From positions 62,001 through 126,000 of the forward strand of contig JAKSZP010009265.1 in assembly GCA_022478985.1 (NCBI GenBank): a DNA stretch of 64,000 bases, read 5' to 3'. The stretch is from Massospora cicadina (taxonomy: Eukaryota > Entomophthoromycota > Entomophthoromycetes > Entomophthorales > Entomophthoraceae). The notes under the pieces were generated by a model that saw only the letters and a list, made by a program, of their open reading frames with translations, searched no databases and was not told the origin of the DNA. The translations under genes were made by a program, and so were the position numbers. Below, piece after piece: positions 44,741 to 55,314 of the stretch (positions within the stretch are counted from its first letter, which is position 1; each line of letters starts with the position of its first letter).

Positions 44741-45900
44741 TCTTTAGAGTGGGCTCGATCGGCACGTGGTTAGCCTGATCGGATCCGCTTTGGTTGCCTA
44801 GCTAATGAAAGCTCAGTTTATTTTTGCTTTGGGCGTCACTTAGCACCACTCTCTAAAGGTTTCTCACATTAAATTGTGTTGACGTGACGCCCTTACGCGT
44901 TTGGCGTTCTTTTACAGCTTCGATCTTTTATCCCATTGGCTCTGGTTTACCAAGTTGATTGAAAGATTCCCTTATATTACGCGGGTAGGCATTCTCTGAG
45001 TACCCGATTCTAACCTACCAATCGCATTCGCGCCAAAGCGTGAATTCGGCCACCAACTGTTTTTAGTTATATGCTATTTAACTGCAGGTGAAGATTTAAA
45101 ATTACCCAAATTATCTTTGCATGAAACACCCCCTATAAACATCCAAGATCACCTAAACTGCTTTTTACCCCTTTTGCTATGCCCAAACCATTTTAGCTCG
45201 TTTAATGCTTACATCTACATGGCTTAAAATTTGTCGCCTTGCCCTTTTCATGTTCAGAACCTTACCCAAACCTTGCCAGCTCACTTTACGCAGTCTCCAG
45301 TTCTGTAAGCCTGGTTCCACCTGATCCTAAAGCTCCTGCCTTCTGATGGATGACACTTTGCCCCATCTTTTATGATGCAATATATCAATGACTTAACTGG
45401 AGATGTGAAGCTATGCACAATGGTACTCGCTTGGCTGAGCTTTAAAGAGCTACAGCTTATAGTAACCTTTATCAGCCATCGCTGACCTTTTCTAAATGTA
45501 AGCTTATGAAATGACAACTGGTGAGATGGCTCCTCATCTGTTACAGGTCCTGCTCTGAAACCAACCCATTTATAGAAGTACTTGTTGCTACTAAAGGGGG
45601 TTTTCAGTTGACCTAAGCGCTGGTCAAAAAACCTCAGCGATTTGCTTAATCTGTGTCAGACAATTATTGTTTTGACAAGTTGAGAAGAATATCCTGGTGG
45701 CAAATAGTTTACATACCACTAACAATTTCCCATCTAAATCTCAGCGGAATAGTATACCGTGGAGTAATAATTTTACCCCTAGACCTCAGCCCAATAGCTT
45801 GGATTGAGTTAATATTATTACTTTGAATCCCTGGTGGAATAGGTGAACTGGCTTGGAAGTCTGCCCACGCACTAACTTAAATTTAGTGCTTCCTCCCAAA
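44741..45900. other. Downstream flank of the ASCC2-like gene
   Basis: The first 300 bp keep the high GC of the gene and hold an inverted repeat, GGGCGTCAC at 44831-44839 and GTGACGCCC at 44884-44892, separated by 44 bp. After about 45100 the sequence is AT-rich with no supported gene. Confidence 0.55.
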
Positions 45901-46413
45901 ACTATCCTTTTTATAGACCTGAAGGGGGTTCCAAAAGGGGGAAGATATTTTTCCCACCAATCAAAAACTAGGGTATCCTGTGATTGGCCAAGATAAAAAT
46001 ATTTTCAAGATAGCTGATTGGATAAAATATATCAAATCATTACTGCATGGATTTGTCATACCTGCTATCAACCAATTACCCTGAAGTAAGCTATAGCATG
46101 GTAAAGTCTTTTTTGCAAGCTCTGATAGACTGGTTTGTCATTTCACCAAACCCTCATTACCCTCTGCCTATACTGGATCTAATTTTGTATCTCGCTATTA
46201 ACCTCCAAGTACCACAATTATTAGGTGGGATTATTCTAATAAAGTACTATTTATTTTACCCATCTAACCAGTTAGTAATAAAATAAGTTGTGGCTTACTT
46301 TAGAGTCTAATCTATATAGTAGCTAAGCCTTTTAGGACTCCTGCACCTGTTACCTTGTTGAAATTCTACAGATAAGCACCTTCAAGCAACTCCTTTTCAG
46401 GATTCTGATAAAG
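45901..46413. other. Probable end of element E 5' LTR
   Basis: Lies immediately upstream of a PBS-like site, so it should include LTR sequence, but the second LTR is outside the window and the start cannot be set. An imperfect inverted repeat at about 45941-46005 pairs GATATTTTT-CCAATC with GATTGG-AAAAATATTTTC. No gene is supported; a frame at 46047-46286 looks like AT-rich noise. Confidence 0.4.
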
Positions 46414-46431
46414 CAGTGCTCGCTACGGGGG

Positions 46432-48147
46432 CTACCTGGTCACCAAAATTGTATTTATAACTAAGATGGAAGACACTCCTGTCATTAGCATCACCAGATA
46501 GATAAGAAATGAGGATAAAGAAGAGGTTGATCAGATGTATAGCCCTACTACCATTACCTTTAGAGATGAACAATTTGACCAATGATACCAGAGTCCCAAC
46601 AGATAACCTGACCAGTGACTGATGCATTAGAAATTTAACTCATGGTATACTAAACCCTGGGGATAAAGCTTCCAGTGAGAGAGGTTCCTCAGTGGAAGAT
46701 CAACTAGTGTTCCTCTATGAAAACCAAACCCTCTTAGATATTTATAGTCAAAATACAAACCTGACTACATATGCCCACAAGTTTGCACACCCCATAATGT
46801 TTCAAATATCCACCTGTCAGGAGTCCACCTTGAGGCACTGCTATGCCACCCAATGAATCATTATACTGAGACTAGCTTATGACCATCTCTATAACTTGGT
46901 CCCAAAATCATATAGAAAATGTTAAATTAGGCATGGAAGCAAACTGCAGATTCATTATTCAGCTACATGAGCGAATCAATACAGCTGATGCTGGTGTAGT
47001 GAAGTATGTGGAAGAGGCCATGAAAATTTTCTGAGTCAAATTGGATGTATCCACTGCTAAGACTTGCACTCCATTTGAAGAGTTTGCTTGGAAACTTATG
47101 AAGCATGGGGAGCAAACTCAGTGCGGGCTATTGTCCAAGCGTCTACTTCTCAGCAGCGTGAACAAAGCTTAGCTGCTTTAGAGCAGCAGTTGGCCAAAGC
47201 CTTGTCACATATTAGGGAGCTCGATTGACATCCCTTGCAAGAATCCTATGGGTCCACGCCAGATTTAGAAGCCAAGGTCACCCAGTTAGAGAAAGAGTTA
47301 AAGCTGATAGCCTGTTTTGAAAATGCCAAGTATCTGACTCAATGGGTCAGTGAATGTGAAAAGTAATCTCAGGGTGGTAAGACCACCCCTTGAAGGGGCT
47401 GATTTGTTATAAGATGTATACTCTCAGTTGATTAATTTGAGAGTTACTAAAAATGGGTCAAGGTTGACCTACCTTCAAAGGGATCCCACTGACCTGATGA
47501 TAAAGCATTTAAGCAAATGAAAGAGAAGATAAAAAGTGTATCAGGGTGGTAAAAGTTGATCAACGAAACCTGTTCTCTTTTATCTAACCTTCATTTTAGA
47601 GTTAAGGAGCTTAGGAGCCAGATTGATGAACTTGAGACTCACAAGCTAACAATAGAGGCTATAATGACAATATGCGAATCTGCTTCTCAAAAGCCCCCTG
47701 AAGCCACGGAAACCAGGCTTGACGCAATCTAAGGGTTAAATTGATCAGCTTTCTTGCTCTTTTGACCAGGTGGACATTCACTCAGATATTATGAGACATG
47801 ATTATCCTGTTGTCCATGCAATCACTGAAACTGATCTTGCTCCTTTTTAACCTAATTTTAAGGACAAGTATGTCCTGAGTTAGGGTATCATTACCTCGTT
47901 TTTATACATCTAAAAATTAACCATGGAAGGGGTGACCAATCACCAGAAGGTCAAGCACATCCTCTCCTGCCTAAGTCACATGGCACAGGAAGTAATGGTT
48001 CCTCATATAGATACTCTTAGTACTTGAGTGAAGGTTAAGGAGGCACTTATTGATGAGTTTGCCTCGAAACAGAATTTAAACATGAAAAAGCAGGCCTCTA
48101 TGTGCATCAGCAAGCAAGAGAGAAACAGTTGCTGACTTTGCTGATTG
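46432..48147 (+). pseudogene. Element E Gag, N-terminal and capsid part
   Basis: A possible start MEDTPVISIT lies near 46467. A coiled-coil-like segment at about 47150-47320 reads LAALEQQLAKALSHIRELD, a TGA stop, then DLEAKVTQLEKELKLI, close to element A. The capsid at about 47855-48140 reads FKDKYVLS, TMEGVTNHQKVKHILSCL, MAQEVMVPHIDTLST and VKEALIDEFASKQNLNMKKQ, matching D and A Gag. Stops are mostly TGA and TAA. Interrupted at ADFADC by element F; GATTG at 48143-48147 is the left duplication. Confidence 0.72.
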
Positions 48148-49472
48148 TGTAAGTCTTGGGGACCAGCCCCTACAACTGGATAGGGAGCAGCATCCCTTAC
48201 AGACCAAAAGGGGACCAAAGGCCCAAGTGGACCCCCTGTCGCAGTTGAGCAACCTGGCGCATGTGGTTGATGAGCGCTGGGTAACTGCCCTTCCACCTAG
48301 GGATACTCAGATCTCTCCCCTTCCCCCTCCCCAACCCTGGTAAAATTAATAGAGGGGACCTGCCAGGAGATCATGTAGGCCAGGGGCCATGGGCGAGCCC
48401 CTGGGACCCCTCACTCACCAGGGAAAATTTACCCAAATCTTGAAGAAACAGCCAGCGCAGGTATCAGAGCCCAGTCTGCAAATTCCAGGCTAATGGAGCT
48501 GGTCCAGACTGGTTGGGTCTGAGAGTCAGATTGGAACTCGATTTGGGTTTCAAACTAGTCCACCAGTGACTTGGACCAGTTACCCTGACCCCCCAGAACA
48601 GATCTGAGACGTTCAGATCATGTAGACAATCAAATTGAGAGTGCAGACCAGGTTGCGGATAACCAAGCACCAAGGCCACAGTCCCCCAGGATGAATCTGG
48701 GAAATTAAAACTGTGTAAGCTGCCTGACTTAAATGGTTAAGGCCTGGATTGGTACCATTGACCTGGTCTGGCTCCAAACATCTGGGAAAATCAGCAAAAG
48801 TTTTTTTTGATTTTTGCCAAGATTTTGGGCACCCATCCATTCCCCCACCCACCAGCCAACCAAACCCCATCGCCAATCCCCAACCACCCAATACCCTAGC
48901 ATCCCCACTTTGCAATTTGCCCAACACTTAAGGCAACTGCCCTGTCGATGGGCAGTTGTAGGTTCATTCTCTATTCTCCTCATGCTTTGCACCAAAATAA
49001 AGCTGATTACCCCAAACTCCTTGTCACAGACTCTGCCCATTTGTTTTTCCTATTCAAAATTCCACCAATCAATCTGACAAAGTGCGCCGCTGCCCAAATA
49101 GTGTTCCTGATGATTGCAAAATGGGTCATCTGGTTGCATGACCCCACCAGCGGTGGTGGATCATATCTGCAGTGAATCGCCTCACTCTCAATGATGGAGT
49201 TGACTCTCCATCCATTTTCACATACCCATTAAACGCGAACCCATCCGTTCACTTCACTGTCAGGTTTTCTGAGAGTGCTCCCCTATTGGAGCAGACTCAT
49301 GGAGCCCCCGCCCCTATGCCTGCGAGCTTGGCCCCCATGCTTGGCTTGCTTGCCATTGATCCCACCCACCTAAGGGCCCCAGAGTACCCCAACCAAGGGG
49401 GACTCAGCCCTAACGCTCGTTGCAAGTCCATTTTCCCCTCTGACATCACTCCTATCTGCACGGTGGGCCCTG
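48148..49472 (+). repeat. Element F 5' LTR, first part
   Basis: Matches 61609 onward of the 3' LTR almost base for base, starting TGTAAGTCTTGGGGACCAGC. It is cut at 49472 by element G, leaving the duplication CCCTG at 49468-49472. Contains GTTCATT at 48962-48968, which could pair with the site after the LTR. Open frames inside are shared LTR sequence, not genes. Confidence 0.9.
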
Positions 49473-50841
49473 TGTCATGGAAACAGCAGAAGAAGTTTAG
49501 ACAGGCCTGCCAGTCAGGATGCGTGAGCATCCAAAAGCAAGCCAGAATGCCAGAGGCATTGCTGACTGAATGACTTGGTATGGAGCCAGGAAATGAGAAA
49601 TGATGAAGTGGTGGTGCAGCAACAAGGTAAGGATGATCCCAACAATGACCACACAGAACCCACTCCCAACCCAGGAGCTCTTGCTGCAGGGGGTAAAATC
49701 ACTGTGATAGTTTTGACAAGATCCTCAGCATATGCGGTCATCTCAACTGGGGTGGCAAGGAGATGGATTCTCTCTTGCGAATTGGTGGGCAAACAGCCAC
49801 AAGATTCCCATGTATTGTTGCTGGAGGTTAATGATCATGGGATTGTAGAGCCAAAAATATTGGACTTGCTGAACCCAATTGATGATGGAGGGGGCCATAG
49901 TGACCAAAAGAACTGGTAGAGCCCATCCAGTATACAGACTGATGGGCCACCAGGGAAATGCCATCTGGGATGCGGTCAGAAAGGAAAATATAAATTAGTT
50001 TTTTTGTAAAATTTTTATTTGAAAGGAAAGTAAGAAAATTGACCAACAATTTTCTCAGTGCCATGCAACTGATTAAATAGTGGTCAATTGGGGTAGTGAT
50101 AGGATGGGATTGGGTCCCACAATTTTGACCTAACCAGCGAATTGTTCAGGAATGGGCAGGTTTGTTCTTTGGGAACTGACATCACAAAATTTGGTGGTGG
50201 GCCAAGTCTCTGTCAGTTTGACCTCAAACATCTGAACTGGGGCTCAGCTACATTTCTACGGTTAGCATGATGGCGTTTGGCCTAATGAACGATGGGAATC
50301 CCCCAAGGCCACCCCATATAGGGATGTGTCCATTTGGTTGGGAACGGGTTCAGGATGGCCAACCCACCCTGCGCTCAGTTGCTGAACCATTTATTCAGTC
50401 AATGGCAGCACATTGGCCGCAACGCCTGAATTACTAATAGAGGGCTTCAAACCCTCATCAATGACGCCTGATGTTTGTTCTACTGGCTTTTTAATTGAAT
50501 CAGAGCCATTGGGTGATCTGGCTATATCTCATTCTTCATGCCTTTACAGCCATTTGAATTTCAGCCATCGGCCAGATTACCACTCAAATTAGATCTGACC
50601 TGATTTCAATTTGGCAATCTTGGTGCAGATTTTGCTAATTCCCTGCAACAGTTCTTCTGAGGTGAGTGTGGGTACCGGGGGTGGGATCTGAAGCGGGAAA
50701 GCTGTTACCCATCGCTTATCTACTATGTGAGTGAGATCGCCCTGAGTGATGAGGGGTACCGCCATCCTCTTTGGTGTCTTTTTATTCAGGAATGGGAAGG
50801 TGGCCAAATCAAGAGCCAAGGGATGTTCCCCGGGACTTACA
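49473..50841 (-). repeat. Element G 3' LTR
   Basis: Direct repeat of 55315-56684. On the plus strand it begins TGTCATGGAAACAGCAGAAG and ends ACTTACA. Minus-strand frame 50589-50819 (HIVDKRWVTAFP) is LTR sequence related to F. Confidence 0.92.
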
Positions 50842-50848
50842 TTACCCT

Positions 50849-51470
50849 TTACTTTTTACAAAGGAAGGACCCCCCACCAGGAAACTGCACCAGAGCCACA
50901 TTCTTGTGTGCTTTGGGTAACTTGATAGGCATAATTGTTGCGATTTTATGGGGAGGGCGGAGAGCCTTGGGGTGGGATGCGTGGAAAGCTTCAACTAGGG
51001 CCATACAATTCGCACAATCACGCGCCTTGACCCAACTATTTTTGTAGGCCAGATATCCTTTACAGGCCACAAGATATTGGACTGAACGTCGCGACTTCCG
51101 AGATGCCAGGATGGCCTCTACCTCAGCTTCTTCCCCATCATTGATGATGATCAGTTCCAGGTCCATGGGAATTGCACCCTTGAAGGGTGACAGCTGGGAA
51201 ACATGGAAAACTGGGTGTTGCTTCCAATGTGCGGGAAGCTTCAGATGGAATGCCCCATTACCCAATACCTCCTCTACTAAATGAGGACCCAAGCGCTTAC
51301 TGGTGAACTTGCGGGAAGGGGTTTGATTTGCAGATGACGGGTATCAAGCATAACATAGGAGCCCACTGTAAAGTCATGACCCAGAAGGCGCTTACAATCT
51401 GTGAATCGCTTATAGTTGTTGATGGCTTTAGTGAGGTGTTCCTGCACTAAAGCTTGAGTCAATCAAATAT
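50849..51470 (-). pseudogene. Element G integrase tail and chromodomain
   Basis: The frame 51292-50849 reads VEEVLGNGAFHLKLPAHWKQ, the SH3-like region before the chromodomain. The chromodomain EVEAILASRKSRRSVQYLVA then CKGYLAYKNSWVKARDCANC follows. The Trp of the usual VxWKGY box is Cys, so a main aromatic-cage residue is lost. Chromodomains of this type steer integration to modified histones. The upstream part (51462-51277) is in another frame. Confidence 0.85.
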
Positions 51471-52240
51471 GGGCAGCATGATCCGTGGCAGCTTGAACCT
51501 CAGGTCGCAGCATGGTCCAACTGAAAATGAAGGATTATAACCCAATGTTGCTTCATAAGGGGAAAACCCCATGGATGCGTGGGTCTCATTATTATAAGCA
51601 AATTGAGCGAGAGGCAATTCAACAGCCCAGGTATCCTGCGCCGCTGCAGCATAGCAACGCAGGTACTGTTTGAGAACTTGATTAACCCACTTGGTCTGAC
51701 CGTCGGACTGGGGGTGATATGCTGTGGATTGACAGGGGGTTATTTCAGGATCAATAGGAGTTCACTCCAAAACCACGCGGTAAACTGAGTACCCTGGTCA
51801 CTAATGATCTCCTGGGGAAGACCAAACATCAAAAACACATGACGTACAAAAAGATGGGCAGTTTCTTCTGATGTAATTGTGGAAGTGCAAGGGATAAAAA
51901 GGGAAAATTTTGTGAAACGATCCACCACTACCATCACTGCTGTGAACCCATTAGAACAGGGGAGGTCAACAATAAAGTCTACGGACACCAAGGTCCATGG
52001 ACCTTCCGCCTGCTGTAAGGGGTGCAGGAGGCCATTCTTTCTGAGCGATCTGACTTAGCCCTAGTGCAAGTAACACAATTGGCGATCCAAGCTGGGACCT
52101 CTTTGGTCAGTCCCACCCAATTAAAGGTTCGCTTGATCAGATTGATGCATTTCTTGTTACTGGGATGGCCAACCGTGGGAGGATCATGGTGTGCATGGAA
52201 TATCTCCAATCAGAAGGAGGGGGAACCTAAACGTGAGAAC
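51471..52240 (-). pseudogene. Element G integrase zinc-binding and core domains
   Basis: The zinc-binding domain at 52209-52050 reads HAHHDPPTVGHPSNKKCINL then CVTCTRAKSDRS, the HHCC pattern. The core at 51991-51740 has VDFIVDLPCSNG (first Asp) and ISDQGTQFTAWFW (second Asp). Then in another frame comes AYHPQSDGQTKWVNQ, with Lys where the family has the catalytic Glu (QTEWVN in F). Broken by shifts near 51980 and 51750. Confidence 0.85.
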
Positions 52241-52499
52241 GGAAGTAAATGAGTCCCTCTTCTAAGGAGTATAGGGAGTGTTTGTGACTCGAGTGAGCCA
52301 ACTGCTCAACCAACTCCACGCCCTCAGAGCAGGCCGTTTAACCAGCTAACACCTGAGCCAATAACAGAGCATCGGGAGCCAACGTGGCAGAGGAAACAAT
52401 GGGGGGAACAATTGACAGAATCTGAGTGACAGGAATCATGGTAACGAGATCCACTTCCTCAGGTTCTGAGGGACAGTGAGCGGGACTACAGCTTAGAAA

Positions 52500-53610
52500 A
52501 TCAGAAATTACATTGAGCGCACCTTTAATGAATTCATATTTAAAATTAAAACTGCACAGGTCCTGATAGGTTCAGGCCTGCCGGTGCACCAATCTTTGGG
52601 GTTTGCGGAAATACAAAAGGGCCTGGTGATCCATGCGAACTGTTAGCTCATGGCGAGCACCCTGCAACAGGTACTGCCAATGAGTTAATGCCCATGCAAC
52701 AGCAGCCAGTTCCTTGTCATAAATGGCCCAGGACTACTCCATAGCTGTGAACTTTTGGAAGAAATAAGCAACTGGATGTTCAAGACCATCGTGCTCCTGA
52801 AGCAACACCACACCCACTGCTACTGACAAAGCATCGCATGTGACAATATATGGTTTGGTGGGATCGGCGTGTTTCAAAATGGGAGGAGACATGAACACCT
52901 CCTTGATCGATTCAAACGCCTGCTGGCATTCAGGTGTCCAACAAAATGGTACGTTTTTCCCAGTGAGGGGATGAGCGGGGCGGCCAACTGGGAAAGTGCT
53001 GGGGAAATTTTTTTTTAGAAAATTGATAGTTCCCAAGAAACTCTGAAGTTGCTTCTGTGTAGTTGGAGTTGGCCATTCTCAGATTGCATCTAACTTGTTG
53101 GGAGGGATAGTGACACCTTCTTTAAGAACTAGGTTTCTGAGAAAAGTGACCTCTTCCTTATAGAACTCGCACTTGGAAGCTTTGAGGAACAGCCCTGCTT
53201 TATGCAAAGCAACCACCACTGCTTCTAAGTCGATAGCGTGTTGTTCAGGAGTTGGGGAATGAACCAGGATATCATCAATGTATGCAAACGCACAAGAGAA
53301 CTGGAGATCCCCCAGCGCATTGTTGATCATCTGTTGAAATGTAGTGGGAGCATTTTTCAGCTCGAAGGGCATTATGAAAAATTGAAAAATGCCTCTTTTT
53401 GTTCAGATTGTGGTCAACCATTCATGCCCTTCCATTACCCAAATTTGGTTGAAAACGTTCACCAGATCCAGTTTTGAGAACACATGGGATTTGGCAATTG
53501 CCTGACTGATTGTCTGCTCCAAAGGCAATGGGTAGGGATCAGTAACTATTATTTTGTTCAAGTGACCGTAATCCACGCAAGGACAAAGTGATCCATCCAA
53601 TTTTCTTGCA
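52500..53610 (-). pseudogene. Element G reverse transcriptase palm and RNase H
   Basis: Right to left: DGSLCPCVDYGHLNKI, HVFSKLDLVNVFNQI, then after a shift MPFELKNAPTTFQQMINNAL with YIDD intact at 53271-53282. Next is KASKCEFYKEEVTFLRNLVL, and RNase H with VPFCWTPECQQAFESIKEVF, TCDALSVAVGVVLLQEHDG and, after a stop, YDKELAAVAWALTHW. Closely parallels element F. Confidence 0.87.
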
Positions 53611-53633
53611 AGTATGATAGGGGAGGCGACGGA

Positions 53634-54360
53634 TCAAGTCTCTTTGAACAACCAACCTTTTTTCAACATATCATCCAACCAGGTATTGAGTGCAACTTCT
53701 TCCTCCTCTGTATGAGGATACAATGGACAGTTGATGTCCATCAACTCCACGGTTGTCCAAAATCCACAATTGTACCTAGTATGCTTTGGCAGGCGATCTG
53801 CCTTTTCCATGTCAAAGATTCTCCAATATCGCATTAAGCTTTCAGGAAAATTGGCTGGAATGCCCATGGAAGTAACTAGGGTAGTAATAGAGCTGGTTCC
53901 TTGTATCTTCTTGAGGGTGTTGATCAAAAGGAACTCTCCCTCCAAATCATCATTGGTGAATGACAACATATTAGACCCTAAATGAATCTTCACATGTTGT
54001 CAGCGCCACCACCCCACACCTAAGATCACCAGGAACACCAAGTTTGGAATGGCTGAAAAACAATCACAGAAGTTAAACTGGTGGATTGAGAAGTGTATCG
54101 GGTGGCGAATGACATATGAAGACTGGTAAGCAGATGAGGCCACCATTACTGAGGAACCCACATCCATTTCCAGTTTTAATTGTTGTGCCAACTCAACGCT
54201 CATGAAGTTCCCCGCTGCTCCAGTATCCACCAGAGCTTTGAAGGAGACATGATGCGGACCAATACTGATCTTCATAGGTACAAGGAAATAAGTGAAATTC
54301 TGTTTATTGGAAGATTTGACTGACTCATTGGCGACTGAAGAAATAACGGGCATATTGGGG
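53634..54360 (-). pseudogene. Element G protease and RT N-terminus
   Basis: The protease frame 54353-54000 carries KALVDTGAAGNFMSVELAQQ, with intact D-T-G-A at 54216-54227. After a stop or shift near 54000, frame 53993-53634 holds the RT N-terminus: LMDINCPLYPHTEEEEVALN and DDMLKKGWLFKE. Confidence 0.86.
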
Positions 54361-55314
54361 GTAGGATTGGGGTCCTTTTCTGGGGCGAAAATTGGAAGTA
54401 TGAGGGCGGGGGAATGATTTCCTCCATCTGGGATTGAACAGAATCATTAATAGTTAACTCTGGAACTGCCAACTCAGACTTGGGGGTTACTACAGGGTTA
54501 GTACCCATGTCAACCGCTAATTTGGTGACAGGCGCGTCGTCTGCGTCTTCATTGGGTAATCCTATCATAAAAGTCCCCTTCTGATACTGGGAAACATGGC
54601 GGGGTAAAGCTTTGATAGTAGTTGTGGTGACACATATTTGATCTACTGATCCTTGGATGGTAGACCAGGCCATGTGATGAGCGGAACCTGAATCCAAGCT
54701 CGATCTAAAGACTGCCTGAAGCATATTGATAGATAGACCTGACGCGGGAGCCAGCTCACAAAAGGCAGAAATCAAAGAAGCCAAACTAGGGGCTTCGGCC
54801 ATGGCAAAGAGCAGCCTGAATAAGTGGTCTGATTGGGACACAGGGGGTTTCAAGGCGGCTGACACAACAGCCATCAGGGGGGTGGAGTCTCCTGATTGTG
54901 AAGAAGAACGCAAAAGACTTCTCACCCAACAGCGGGCATCCCCATCCATGGCATCTAACAACGCGAGCCCTAGTTGGGCATAAGATAATACAGAAGCGTT
55001 ATTGAGTGCAATTGCTGTACACATTTGCACTTTGGCGAGCGCGTTGAGAACCTGATTGGCGATCTCCTGGGAGGGGATACTCGACCTTCCTTCCAGGCTG
55101 GAGGAAGTAAGAGGGGATGCAATCTGCACAGCTTGGGTGGCTTGAAGAAGGTTTCCCAAGGTAGAGCGGATGCTTCTCCCAAAGTCAGAAAGTGACCAAA
55201 CAAACAACAAACAACCCACAACTGATTGCACATTCATCTGGTAGAGAGTAACCACTGCGGCGCCCAGTTCAAAAACCAAGGCGGAAGTGGCTGGAAATAA
55301 TGGTTGGTCAATTA
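54355..55314 (-). pseudogene. Element G Gag
   Basis: The open frame continues from inside the LTR, but coding probably starts after the LTR, for example at MNVQSVVGCLLFVWSLSDFG near 55236. SSIPSQEIANQVLNALAKVQ and SLASLISAFCELAP align with SIPSDEVVDQILGVLAELQV and SLIEAFAVLAP in F Gag. This paralogy, not a known domain, supports the call. No zinc knuckle is visible. The frame overlaps the protease frame at 54272-54353. Confidence 0.75.
55303..55313 (-). other. Element G self-priming site
   Basis: In element sense AATTGACCAAC begins one base after the 5' LTR. It is the exact complement of GTTGGTCAATT inside the same LTR (minus strand of 55881-55891). A CTATTTAA box lies about 25-32 bases upstream of that LTR copy, where a transcription start would be expected. 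Confidence 0.65.

Noticed and set aside
45941..46005. MITE suggested by an imperfect inverted repeat.
   Set aside because: The arms are AT-rich and imperfect, with no flanking duplication; kept only as a note on the probable E LTR.
46047..46286. Membrane-protein-like open frame.
   Set aside because: AT-rich, directly upstream of a PBS, likely LTR sequence; no homologous motif.
48749..49077. Open frames rich in Pro and Gln in the LTR of F, repeated near 62209-62391.
   Set aside because: They recur only because the two LTRs are copies of each other. Coding is not supported.
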